Below, piece after piece: positions 24,284 to 33,005 of a stretch of 64,000 nucleotides of DNA (within the stretch, counting starts at the first letter, position 1; each line of letters begins with the position of its first letter). Below the pieces are notes generated by a model. It did no database searches and was not told where the DNA came from. It saw only the letters and a program-made list of their open reading frames with translations. The stretch comes from Azospirillum brasilense (lineage in GTDB: Bacteria > Pseudomonadota > Alphaproteobacteria > Azospirillales > Azospirillaceae): the NCBI RefSeq assembly GCF_001315015.1, contig NZ_CP012917.1:313001-377000 (forward strand), in the 5' to 3' direction. The position numbers and the translations under genes are program-made.

Positions 24284-26827
24284 ATGAACGGTGGCGTAGA
24301 CTTGAGCAATTGCGACCGGGAGCCGATCCATCTCGTCGGGTCCATCCAGCCAAGCGGATTCCTGATCGCGCTGTCGACGGATTGGATCGTCAAGCACGCC
24401 TCGTCCAACATCGGGGTGTGGCTGGGGGTGGAGCCCGACGCGCTGCTGGGGCTTCCCCTGACCGAGGTGATGGAAGAGGAGGCGCTTCACGCCATCCGCG
24501 GCCGACTCCAACTCTCCCTCATCAACGGGTCGGTGGAGCGCGCCTTCCGCCTGACGCTGTCGCCAAATGCGCTGCCCCTGGACATCGCGGTCCATCTGTC
24601 CGGCCAGTCGATCATCGTCGAGGCGGAGCCGAGCGAGCCGGACGACGAACTGGACGTCGGCTCCATGGTCCGCGCGATGATCGGGCGGCTCCAGCGCACC
24701 GCCGATTTCGACTCCTGCTGCCGCGAGGCGGCGCGGCAACTGCGGTCGCTGACCGGCTTCGACCGGGTGATGATCTACCGCTTCGACCGCGACGGCGCGG
24801 GGGAGGTCATTGCGGAATCCGCGGTGCGCGGCGTGCCCTCCTATCTGGGGCTGCATTATCCGGCGTCGGACATCCCGAAGCAGGCTCGCGCGCTGTACGA
24901 GCGGAACTGGCTGCGCTGCATCAATGATGTGGATGCCCCGCCCGCAGCCATCCTGCCGCCGGTCGGACCGGAGGGCGAACCGCTCGACCTGTCGATGAGC
25001 GTGCTTCGCAGCGTGTCGCCCATCCATTGCGAGTATCTGCGCAACATGGGCGTTGCGGCCTCGCTGTCGGTGTCGATTCTGCGCCGCGGCAAGCTGTGGG
25101 GTCTGTTCGCCTGTCACAACATGGTGCCACGGCGGCTGTCGCTGGAGCGGCGCACGGCGGCGGAGCTGTACGGCCAGATGTTCTCCTTCCTTCTGGAAGG
25201 CGTCGAGCGCGACCGGGAGGAGGCCTACGAGGCCAAGGCGCGCCTGCTCCACACCCGCATCATGGCGGTGATGGCGGACGGTGCCTCCTCCATGGAGAAT
25301 CTGGAGCGGCTGCGCGGCGAGGTCGGCCACTACATCCGCAGCGACGGCTTCGCCATCGTGCTGGGCGGCCAGATCCTTGTGGAGGGCACCACCCCGACGC
25401 CGGAGGAACTGCTCGGGCTGGTGCGCATGCTCAACCGCACGCACGCCAGCCGCGTCTTCGCCACCGGCGAAATCGGGCAGGTCCACCCGCCGGCGCAGGA
25501 TTTCACCGAGCGCGCCGCCGGCATGTTGGCCATCCCGGTGTCGCGCAAGCCGCGCGACTACATCATCTTCTTCCGCCGGGAATCGGTCCGCACCGTCACC
25601 TGGGCCGGCAACCCGGACAAGCCCGTCGAGCCCGGCCCCAACGGGCAGCGCCTGACTCCGCGCAAGAGCTTCGAGGCGTGGAAGGAAACGGTGCACGGCC
25701 AGTCCGAGCCCTGGACGGAGGCCGACCTGCGCATCGCCGACTCCCTGCGGGTCACGCTGATGGAGGTGGTGCTGCGGCTGGCCGACCAGGCGGAGGAGGA
25801 GCGCCGGACGGCCCGCGAGCGGCAGGAGCTGCTGATTGCCGAGCTGAATCACCGGGTCCGCAACATCCTCAGCCTCGTCCGCGCCTTGCTGGCCCAGAGC
25901 CGGGCCGGGGTCACCCGTGTCGAGGAGTTCGCGGAGATCGTCGGCGGGCGCATTCAGGCGCTGGCCCGGGCGCACGACCAGCTGACGGCGGAGAACTGGA
26001 AACCCTCGCCCCTGCGTCCCCTGATCGCGGCGGAGGTCGACGCCTATCTGGGCAGCCGGGCGGACCGGGTGGTCCTGTCGGGGCCGGAGGTGCTGCTGTC
26101 GCCGCCGGCCCTCTCCGTGATGGCGCTGATCATGCACGAGCTGGTGACCAACGCCGCCAAGTACGGCGCCTTCGCCGACAGCGGCGGCCGGGTGAAGGTC
26201 CATTGGAGCCTGGACGACCGGGACGCCCTGGAACTCTGCTGGGAGGAAAGCGGCGGCCCGCCCGTGCAGGCGCCGACGCGCCAGGGCTTCGGCACCACCA
26301 TCATCGAGCGCTCGGTCCCGCACGAGCTGAAGGGCGAGGCGATGGTGACCTACGCCCTGGCCGGGCTGAGAGCGCGCTTCACCATCCCGGCCATCCACGT
26401 CAGCTTGGCGCCGGAACGCCCGGCGGCGGTGATCGAGGCGGCGGTGACGCCCTGTGCGGCGGCGGACATTCCGCTGGGCGGGACGGTGCTGATCTTGGAA
26501 GACAACATGATCATCGCGATGAGCGCGGAGGACATGCTGTTGAAGCTGGGCGCCGAGCGGGTGGAGACGGTGGCGAGCGTCCGTCAGGCGCTGGTCACCA
26601 TCGCCGACGACCCGCCGGACATGGCGCTTCTCGACGTCAATCTGGGGACCGAGACCTCCTTCCCGGTGGCGGAGCGGCTGCGCGAGCTGGGCATCCCCTT
26701 CCTGTTCGCCACCGGCTACGGCGAGTCCGCGATCTTCCCCGAGGAGTTCCGCGACGTGCTGGTCCTGCGCAAGCCCTATGATTCGGAGCAGGTGCGGCGA
26801 GGGCTCCAGACGGTGCGAGGTATTTAA
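24284..26827 (+). CDS. bphP: bacteriophytochrome with HWE-type kinase and fused receiver domain
   Basis: An 847-residue red/far-red photoreceptor. The biliverdin-binding cysteine is Cys10 (LSNCDREPIH). The GAF domain has PASDIPKQAR and SPIHCEYLRNMGV, and the PHY tongue has the PRKSF motif. The kinase is of the HWE/HisKA_2 kind: the histidine is in ELNHRVRNILSLV and the N-box in HELVTNAAKYGAF. A C-terminal receiver (about residues 725-847) starts VLILEDN and has its phospho-acceptor in ALLDVNLG and lysine in LRKPYD. No heme oxygenase gene for biliverdin lies beside it. It stands alone on this strand and converges on the hybrid kinase gene. Confidence 0.95.
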   Translation: MNGGVDLSNCDREPIHLVGSIQPSGFLIALSTDWIVKHASSNIGVWLGVEPDALLGLPLTEVMEEEALHAIRGRLQLSLINGSVERAFRLTLSPNALPLDIAVHLSGQSIIVEAEPSEPDDELDVGSMVRAMIGRLQRTADFDSCCREAARQLRSLTGFDRVMIYRFDRDGAGEVIAESAVRGVPSYLGLHYPASDIPKQARALYERNWLRCINDVDAPPAAILPPVGPEGEPLDLSMSVLRSVSPIHCEYLRNMGVAASLSVSILRRGKLWGLFACHNMVPRRLSLERRTAAELYGQMFSFLLEGVERDREEAYEAKARLLHTRIMAVMADGASSMENLERLRGEVGHYIRSDGFAIVLGGQILVEGTTPTPEELLGLVRMLNRTHASRVFATGEIGQVHPPAQDFTERAAGMLAIPVSRKPRDYIIFFRRESVRTVTWAGNPDKPVEPGPNGQRLTPRKSFEAWKETVHGQSEPWTEADLRIADSLRVTLMEVVLRLADQAEEERRTARERQELLIAELNHRVRNILSLVRALLAQSRAGVTRVEEFAEIVGGRIQALARAHDQLTAENWKPSPLRPLIAAEVDAYLGSRADRVVLSGPEVLLSPPALSVMALIMHELVTNAAKYGAFADSGGRVKVHWSLDDRDALELCWEESGGPPVQAPTRQGFGTTIIERSVPHELKGEAMVTYALAGLRARFTIPAIHVSLAPERPAAVIEAAVTPCAAADIPLGGTVLILEDNMIIAMSAEDMLLKLGAERVETVASVRQALVTIADDPPDMALLDVNLGTETSFPVAERLRELGIPFLFATGYGESAIFPEEFRDVLVLRKPYDSEQVRRGLQTVRGI

Positions 26828-26871
26828 CCGGTCGAGCCGAAGTTCGGGATTCTCGGGGGCAACAGGGTCTT

Positions 26872-27010
26872 CACGGATTGCGCGGATTTGGACACGGATG
26901 GCACGGATTTATTTTCTGGCTTGCCCCGAAAACGCCGTTCGAGAAGCCAAAACTGAGCAAGCATTAAAGAAAATCCGTGTCATCCGTGCTTAAATCCGCG
27001 CAATCCGTGT
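26872..27010. repeat. long imperfect inverted repeat between convergent genes
   Basis: A left arm at 26872-26910 and a right arm at 26970-27010 are about 85-90% complementary over 40 bp; both carry CACGGATTGCGCGGATTT and repeated CACGGAT units. About 60 bp lie between the arms. It sits between the 3' ends of bphP and the hybrid kinase gene, so the RNA hairpin could end transcription from both sides. Its AT content and repeated units differ from the short GC-rich repeats elsewhere. Confidence 0.85.
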
Positions 27011-27079
27011 AGAATTTATTGTCCTTCAACAGGCCACTCCTTCCCCGTTTGCCGCCCCGACCTCGACCCGGCCGAGGAC

Positions 27080-29839
27080 TCACGCGGCGGTGCCGGTCTG
27101 GCGGGTCAGGGCTTCCTGGAGAAGGCGGGCGGTGACCGGTTTGAACATCAGGCCGATCCCGTGCCGTTCGGCCTCCTGCATCACGTCGGGGCCGGAATCG
27201 CCGGTCAGCAGGACGGCGGGGACCGGTGCGCCGGCCAGTTCGCGGATCTTCAGGATGGCTTCGGTGCCCACCTTGTGCTCGCGCAGCCGGTAGTCGGCGA
27301 CCATCACGTCGGGCCGTCGCCCCGCCGCCCTCAGGCGGTCCAGCGCCTCCTCGGTGGAGGAGGCGACGATGGTGTCGTAGCCCCAGTCCTGGAAGATCGA
27401 GCGCAGCCCCATCAGGACGATGGCGTCGTCGTCGATCAGGACGGCCAGCCGCCCTCGCTTGGTTTCGCGGGACGGGGGAGGCGTAACTGGGGTTTCCGCG
27501 GCGTCGCCGAGCGGCACGGAGATGCGGAACACCGATCCTTTGCCGAGTTCGGAGCGCACCTCCACCGGATGGCCGAGCAGGGCGGACAGCTTCTGCACGA
27601 TGGCGAGGCCAAGGCCGAGCCCCTGGTTGCGGTCCCGTTCGGGGTTGCCGACCTGATAGAACTCTTCAAAGATCCAGGACATCTGCTCGCCGGAGATGCC
27701 GATTCCAGTGTCGCGCACCTGGATGCCGGCGTGGCCGTCCAGGGGGTGGCACTCCAAGCGGATCACCCCGCGCTCGGTGTAGCGGATGGCGTTTTCCACC
27801 AGATTGCGGACCATGCGCCCCAGCAGGTTGCGGTCGCTGCGCACGGTCAGGTCATGGTGGTTCACCACCTGGAGATCCAGACCCTTGGCGGCGGCGACCG
27901 GGGCGTAGGCGGAGCCGATGTCGTCGAGCAAGGGCTTGACCGCAATGTCCTCGATCCGCGGTTCGATCACCCCGGCGTCCAGCTGCGAGACGTCCAGCAG
28001 GCTGTCGAGCAGGCCCTTCAGCGTCTCCATTCCGCGTTCCAGCATCGCCAGGGCGTCGCGCCCGCGCGGGGAATGGACGTGGCTGTGCAGCGCCTCGGCG
28101 AAGAAGAACATCGACTGCATGGGCTGGCGCAGATCGTGGCTGGCGGCGGCCAGGAAGCGGCTCTTGGAGCGGTCGGCCTGCTCCGCCGCCTCGCGGGCCA
28201 TGCGGCTGTCGTGCACATCCACCGCGGTGCCGACCCAGGCGATGATTTGGTCGTTTTGGCGCATCGGGTTGATCCGGCATGCGTGCCAGCGGTAGACCCC
28301 GTCGTGGCGCTGCATGCGCACGTCGAAGCCGTAGGATTCGCCCGCGGCGATGCCGCGCTCGCGGCTGTCGAGCAGCCGTGGATAATCGGCGGGGTGGATG
28401 TAGGACCAGCGCTCCCCCTGTTCCAGGCTGCGCCCGGTGTAGGAGCGCCAGGCGGCGTTGTAGTACTCCCGGCCGCCGTCCGGCCGGTTGATCCACATCA
28501 TCACCGGGGTGTTCTCGACCAGTTCGCGGAAGCGGGTCTCGCTCCGCCGCAGGGCTTCCTCGCCGGCCTTGCGCTCGGTGATGTCGGTCAGGGTAACGAC
28601 GGCCAGGGTGATGCGGCAATCGGGATCGCGCACCGGTTCGGCGTCGGCCAGGCAGGTGATGGGACCGGCCGGAGTGTCGCGGCGCAGCTCCTCCTGCCGC
28701 ACCACCGCACCGTCGCGCAGGGCGCGGACCAGCGGCAGCTCGGCAGACCCTTCCGGGCCGCCGGTGAAGGGGCGGGGATAGTCCTCGATGCGGTCGATCC
28801 GGCCCAGGGGCTGGCCGATCAACCGTTCCGCCGCGCTGTTGTGCAGGATCACCCGTCCGGTGGGCGCCTCCGCCACCACCACGCCGGCGCGCAGATGCTC
28901 CAGCACGGCCTTCAGCAGCGACCGCTCCGTCTCGCGCTGGCGGGTCAGGCGCCCGATTCCCCAGGCGGTGGCGATCAGGGTGAGCAGCAGGATCACCAGG
29001 AAGGGAAACCAGGAGCGCAGCGCCACCACGTCGGTGGCGCGCAATGCGGCGGCGTGATCGATGCCCACCGCGACGGCGAGCCCGTTGCTGTTCACGCCAG
29101 GAGGAGAATAGGCCACAATGCGGGGCACCCCGTCCAATCCCTCGGTCAGCGCCGTCGCCGTTCGGTCGCCGCTCAGGAAGAGGTTCAGCCGCTCCGGCAG
29201 CGGCTGTCCGACCAGTCCCGGAATATCAGGCACACGGACAATGATGGTGCCGTTGCTGTCGGCCAGCAGGACCGTCGTGTTCGGAGGCAACGGTTTGCGG
29301 GCCTGATACTGCCGCAGCCAGTCGAGGTCGAGCAGGGCGGTCACGACCACGGGATCGGAACCGTCGCCGGAAGTTCGGGCGTTGTCGTGCGCGTAGGGCA
29401 TGGCAAAGGGCAGGACGTGACGCTCCAGCCCTTCCGCGACGATGTAGTCCCCCAATGCGAAGTGACCGGTGGACAGGGCCTGCTGAACCTCCGGCTGGTT
29501 GGCGACCCCGGTCCCGACGATCCGTCGGTCGGTGGCGCACCGGACGGTGCCGGAACGGTCGGCGAAGCCCAGGGTCAGGTAGCTGGGCAGGCGCTGCCCC
29601 AGCCGTTCCATCGTTTCCTGGCAGCCAGGGCCGGCGATGTTCGCCACCATCAGCGTGGCAAGGATGTGTTCGATGTCGTCGATGATCCGCCCCTGTTCGA
29701 CATCGATCAGGTCGAGCAGGCGCAACGCCTCCTGACCGAGTTCGGCCTCCCGCTCCGCCCGCAGCCGGGTGTGGGAATAGACCTCGAACCCAATCAGCGG
29801 GGCCAGGGTGAAGACGAGCAGCAGAAGCCAGCGGGCCAT
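27080..29839 (-). CDS. membrane hybrid histidine kinase (Cache-PAS-PAS-HisKA-HATPase-REC)
   Basis: About 919 residues. A first membrane helix (MARWLLLLVFTLAPLIGF), a periplasmic Cache-like sensor of about 270 residues, a second helix (WFPFLVILLLTLIATAWGIG), two PAS domains (the second with typical PAC residues YRWHACRINPMR), a HisKA domain with ASHDLRQPMQ, an ATPase domain (NLVENAIRYTERG; GLGLGLAIVQKL) and a C-terminal receiver with acceptor in VADYRL. The HDLRQP form is found in several multi-kinase networks. I chose the ATG just before the membrane helix; a further ATG at 29908 lies inside a palindrome. No DNA-binding partner is adjacent. Confidence 0.92.
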   Translation of the reverse strand: MARWLLLLVFTLAPLIGFEVYSHTRLRAEREAELGQEALRLLDLIDVEQGRIIDDIEHILATLMVANIAGPGCQETMERLGQRLPSYLTLGFADRSGTVRCATDRRIVGTGVANQPEVQQALSTGHFALGDYIVAEGLERHVLPFAMPYAHDNARTSGDGSDPVVVTALLDLDWLRQYQARKPLPPNTTVLLADSNGTIIVRVPDIPGLVGQPLPERLNLFLSGDRTATALTEGLDGVPRIVAYSPPGVNSNGLAVAVGIDHAAALRATDVVALRSWFPFLVILLLTLIATAWGIGRLTRQRETERSLLKAVLEHLRAGVVVAEAPTGRVILHNSAAERLIGQPLGRIDRIEDYPRPFTGGPEGSAELPLVRALRDGAVVRQEELRRDTPAGPITCLADAEPVRDPDCRITLAVVTLTDITERKAGEEALRRSETRFRELVENTPVMMWINRPDGGREYYNAAWRSYTGRSLEQGERWSYIHPADYPRLLDSRERGIAAGESYGFDVRMQRHDGVYRWHACRINPMRQNDQIIAWVGTAVDVHDSRMAREAAEQADRSKSRFLAAASHDLRQPMQSMFFFAEALHSHVHSPRGRDALAMLERGMETLKGLLDSLLDVSQLDAGVIEPRIEDIAVKPLLDDIGSAYAPVAAAKGLDLQVVNHHDLTVRSDRNLLGRMVRNLVENAIRYTERGVIRLECHPLDGHAGIQVRDTGIGISGEQMSWIFEEFYQVGNPERDRNQGLGLGLAIVQKLSALLGHPVEVRSELGKGSVFRISVPLGDAAETPVTPPPSRETKRGRLAVLIDDDAIVLMGLRSIFQDWGYDTIVASSTEEALDRLRAAGRRPDVMVADYRLREHKVGTEAILKIRELAGAPVPAVLLTGDSGPDVMQEAERHGIGLMFKPVTARLLQEALTRQTGTAA

Positions 29840-29903
29840 GGACACGATCGACCGTCCCGGCCCGGGGGGCCGATGGGATGAAGGAAGCGATCGTGTGAAC
29901 CCT

Positions 29904-29921
29904 AACATACCGAGGTATGTT
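29904..29921. promoter_or_regulatory. palindrome with 8-bp arms upstream of the hybrid kinase gene
   Basis: AACATACC-GA-GGTATGTT has perfect 8-bp arms. It lies between the hybrid kinase gene and the 3' end of the TetR gene at 29985. The form suits a TetR-type operator, but which regulator binds is unknown. Confidence 0.5.
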
Positions 29922-29984
29922 GCAACGCCTGTCCTTCGGTCCTAACGCTTTCCTGTGTCCGGCTGCGCCGTCCTCAGCCCAAGG

Positions 29985-30662
29985 TCAGTGTTCCGCATTG
30001 GGGCGGGTGCCTGACAGAAAGAGGGTGACGGCCCGTCCGACGTAACGCTCCACCTCTTCCCTGGAGAAAGAGAGTTCCGGCAGGATCAAGCGGCGCAGCA
30101 GGATGTTGCCGGTGATCATGCCGATGAAACCGCGTGCGGCGGTCTCCGGCTCCACGACGGTCAGGGCACCGGCGGCGGTCTGCCGCGCCAGATAGTCGGC
30201 CAGCCGCCGCTGGGCGGTTTCCGGGCCGATGCGGAAGAAAGCTTCGGCAATGTCGGGGATGCGCCCGCCTTCCGACACCAGCACGCGGACGATGGCCATG
30301 GTGCGGTCGTCGAACAGCGCCGCCACGAGGTGCAGGGCGAAGCGTGTCAGCCCGTCCTCCGGTGCCGCACGCTCGTCGGCCTGGATGGCGGCCAGCCCCT
30401 CCTGGATGCGGGCGCTGTTCTCTTCCATCATCGCGCGGAACAGCCCCTCCTTGTCGCCGAAATGCTCGTAGAGGGTGGCGCGGGAGCCGCCGGCCCGGCC
30501 GATGATGTCGGTCAGCGTGGTCTTCTCGAAGCCCTTCTCGACGAACAGGGCCGCCGCCGCGTCGAGCAGGGCCTGCCGGCGCGCCCGACCGCGCGGGCCG
30601 ACCGTCGGTGAGTCTTTGTCCGTCGTCCTGTCCGTCAATTCCCTGGCGCTTCCCCGGTCCAT
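29985..30662 (-). CDS. TetR-family regulator, paralog 1
   Basis: A 225-residue TetR-type repressor. The DNA-binding domain occupies about residues 25-75, with the recognition helix in GGSRATLYEHFGDKEGLF. The C-terminal ligand domain shares long stretches with the neighbouring TetR protein (VLVSEGGRIPDIA; FIGMITGN against FIGMVVGD), so the two arose by duplication. AAGGGA lies before the ATG. It is on the same strand as, and downstream of, the second tetR gene. Confidence 0.93.
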   Translation of the reverse strand: MDRGSARELTDRTTDKDSPTVGPRGRARRQALLDAAAALFVEKGFEKTTLTDIIGRAGGSRATLYEHFGDKEGLFRAMMEENSARIQEGLAAIQADERAAPEDGLTRFALHLVAALFDDRTMAIVRVLVSEGGRIPDIAEAFFRIGPETAQRRLADYLARQTAAGALTVVEPETAARGFIGMITGNILLRRLILPELSFSREEVERYVGRAVTLFLSGTRPNAEH

Positions 30663-30688
30663 CGGTTTTTCCCTTAGCGCTGGCGGCG

Positions 30689-30796
30689 GTTGCCCCCACC
30701 CCGGCCCTCCCCCGCTATCGCAGGGGAGGGTGCCTTCTGCGAAGCGGCGGCAGTCCCCTCCCCTGCGAAGCGGGGGAGGGTTAGGGTGGGGGGCAA
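30689..30796. repeat. GC-rich intergenic palindromic repeat, copy C
   Basis: Arms GTTGCCCCCACC and GGTGGGGGGCAAC enclose inner CCCTCCCCCGCT/AGCGGGGGAGGG and a central TTCTGCGAAGCGGCGGCAGT segment also seen in copies E and F. It separates the two paralogous tetR genes. Confidence 0.85.
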
Positions 30797-30884
30797 CGCC
30801 ACAACAAGCGCACGCATCATCGCGGGAGCTATGACCCCTGCCGTCCCCGCTGGCAAGACGGCAATACGCCGCTCTCCCTCGTGG

Positions 30885-31595
30885 TCAGGGCCGCGTCCCT
30901 GCGAGGAACAACCGCACGGACTGACGGACGTAACGCTCCAACTCCTCCATGGAGACGGGCTCGTCCGGAAGGATCAGCCGCTTGGTCAGCAGGTCGCCGA
31001 CCACCATGCCGATGAAGGCGTGGGCGGCTCCCTCCGGATCGTCGATGCGCAGGCGCCCCGCCTCGGACCACTCGCGGAAGCAGTCGGCGAGCCAGCCGAT
31101 GGTCTTCTCCGGGCCGACCTGGAAAAAGGCCTGGGCGATGTCGGGGATGCGCCCACCCTCCGACACCAGGATGCGCAGGATGGCGGTGGTTTCCGGCATG
31201 GTCAGCGTGCCGGCAATGTGCAGGCCGACGCGGTACAGATTCTCCTCCAGCCCCTCGGCCATCGCCGCCGGCCCGGCGGCGCGCGTGGCCGACATCTCCT
31301 CCAGCACGCGGTCGCAGTGGCGCTCCATCACCGCGCGGAACAGCCCCTCCTTGTCGCCGAAATGCTCGTAGAGCGTGGTGCGCGATCCACCGGCCTGCCG
31401 CAGGATGTCGGACAGCGAGGTCAGCGCGAATCCCTTCTCCACGAACAGCGCCGCCGCCGCGTCGAGCAGCGCCCGGCAACGCGCCTGGCCACGCGGGCCG
31501 CAGCCGGGCGTGTCGAAGCTGTTGATGCCGAGGCTGGCGATTCCGGCTCCGGCGATTCCGCCCTGGAACGGTGTGGATGCCCCCTTGTCGGGCAT
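30885..31595 (-). CDS. TetR-family regulator, paralog 2 (probable repressor of the RND pump)
   Basis: A 236-residue TetR protein with recognition helix in GGSRTTLYEHFGDKEGLF. It is divergent from the RND efflux operon, the usual arrangement for a local repressor. AAGGGGG at 8 bp supports the ATG at 31595, which leaves the palindromes at 31641-31666 in the intergenic region. The ligand is unknown. Confidence 0.92.
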   Translation of the reverse strand: MPDKGASTPFQGGIAGAGIASLGINSFDTPGCGPRGQARCRALLDAAAALFVEKGFALTSLSDILRQAGGSRTTLYEHFGDKEGLFRAVMERHCDRVLEEMSATRAAGPAAMAEGLEENLYRVGLHIAGTLTMPETTAILRILVSEGGRIPDIAQAFFQVGPEKTIGWLADCFREWSEAGRLRIDDPEGAAHAFIGMVVGDLLTKRLILPDEPVSMEELERYVRQSVRLFLAGTRP

Positions 31596-31640
31596 TGCGG
31601 TTCCCCCTTGCGCGAACGGTCGTTCTGAATGTATCGTCCG

Positions 31641-31666
31641 GTACAGTGTACTGTATGAGACAGTAC
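31641..31666. promoter_or_regulatory. overlapping palindromes between tetR and the RND operon
   Basis: GTACTGTATGAGACAGTAC has perfect 7-bp arms (31648-31666) and overlaps a second, shorter palindrome TACAG-TGTA-CTGTA. This is the only strong symmetry in the divergent region and is the likely TetR operator. Confidence 0.65.
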
Positions 31667-31804
31667 GAATAAAGGGGTCATTTCGCACCGTCCGCGCGCA
31701 CCGGCCTTTTCCGCCGGTCCCGAAAAAAGCCGGGCGGAACGTGGGAGATTCCCGGCTCATTAGGACATTTCATCGCCGCATCACGGCGTTTTCACGAGGA
31801 ACGG

Positions 31805-32989
31805 ATGTTCAACAGGAACGCATTTCTGTCTCTTGCCGTGGCGGCCTCCCTGACCGTGGTGCTGGGTGCCTGCCAGGACAAGAAGCACGCCGCCGGGGGC
31901 CAGCCGGCGCCCGGTCCGGCGGAGGTCGCGGTGGCGACCATCCAGCCGCAGAGCCTGTCGGTCACCACCGAACTGCCGGGCCGCACCGCGGCCTTCCGCG
32001 TGGCGGAGATCCGCCCGCAGGTCAGCGGCATCGTGCTGAAGCGCTTCTTCACCGAGGGCAGCGACGTCAAGGCGGGCGACCAGCTCTACCAGATCGACCC
32101 GGCCACCTACGAGGCCAACCTCGCCGTCGCCCAGGCCGACATCCAGAAGGCGGAGGCCAACCTGCAGGCCGCCCGCAACAAGGCGGCCCGCTACAACGAC
32201 CTCGTCAAGAACAGCGTCGTCAGCAAGCAGGACTACGACGACGCCATGGCCTCGCTGAAGCAGAACGAGGCGCAGCTCGCCGCCGCCAGGGCCGCCCACA
32301 ATCTGGCGCGCATCAACCTGGACTACACCAGGGTCTTCGCCCCCATCTCCGGCCGCATCGGCAAATCCGCCGTGACGGAAGGCGCGCTGGTCACCGCCAA
32401 CCAGGCGACGGCGCTCGCCACCGTCCAGCAGCTCGACCCGATCTACGTGGACGTGACCCAGACCGCCTCGCAGCTCATGCAGCTCCGCCAGGACATGGAG
32501 AGCGGGCGCATCCGCCCGGCCGAGCCCGGAAAGATCCCGGTCTCGCTGTTCCTGCACGCGGCGGAGGCCCCCTATCCGCAGCGCGGCGAGCTTCAGTTCT
32601 CCGACGTGTCGGTCGATCCGGGCACCAGCTCCGTCCAGCTCCGCGCGGTGTTCCCGAACCCGAACCTGAATTTGCTGCCCGGCCTGTTCGTGCGCGCCCG
32701 CGTCGAGCAGGGCGTGGCCGAGAACGCGCTCGCCGTGCCGCAGGAGGCGGTGCAGCGCGGTCCGGACGGCTCGGCCCGCGTCTGGGTCGTCGGCGACGAC
32801 AACAAGGTCAACCCGCGCACCATCAAGACCGAGCGGGCGATCAACAACGCCTGGCTGGTCTCCGACGGTCTGAAGGCGGGCGAGCGCATCGTGGTCGAGG
32901 GGCTTCAGAAGGTGAAGCCGGGGGGCGAGGTCAAGCCGGTGGCGGCCCAGGCCGCCGTGGCGGCCCTGCCCGGACCGCAGGCGCGCTGA
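31805..32989 (+). CDS. RND efflux periplasmic adaptor (MexA/AcrA-like lipoprotein)
   Basis: A 394-residue membrane fusion protein. The lipobox is LGAC with Cys23, so it is anchored in the inner membrane. The lipoyl half-motifs (GIVLKRFFTEGSDVKAGDQL; VFAPISGRIGKSAVTEGALV), the helical hairpin between them, and the C-terminal beta-barrel are in order. It joins the RND pump to an outer membrane channel. The pump gene follows 16 bp later. Confidence 0.95.
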   Translation: MFNRNAFLSLAVAASLTVVLGACQDKKHAAGGQPAPGPAEVAVATIQPQSLSVTTELPGRTAAFRVAEIRPQVSGIVLKRFFTEGSDVKAGDQLYQIDPATYEANLAVAQADIQKAEANLQAARNKAARYNDLVKNSVVSKQDYDDAMASLKQNEAQLAAARAAHNLARINLDYTRVFAPISGRIGKSAVTEGALVTANQATALATVQQLDPIYVDVTQTASQLMQLRQDMESGRIRPAEPGKIPVSLFLHAAEAPYPQRGELQFSDVSVDPGTSSVQLRAVFPNPNLNLLPGLFVRARVEQGVAENALAVPQEAVQRGPDGSARVWVVGDDNKVNPRTIKTERAINNAWLVSDGLKAGERIVVEGLQKVKPGGEVKPVAAQAAVAALPGPQAR

Positions 32990-33005
32990 GGCCGAGGACC
33001 GATCC

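Noticed and set aside
24125..26398. A 757-residue reverse frame opposite bphP
   Set aside because: No motifs; the forward frame is a full bacteriophytochrome with all expected residues.
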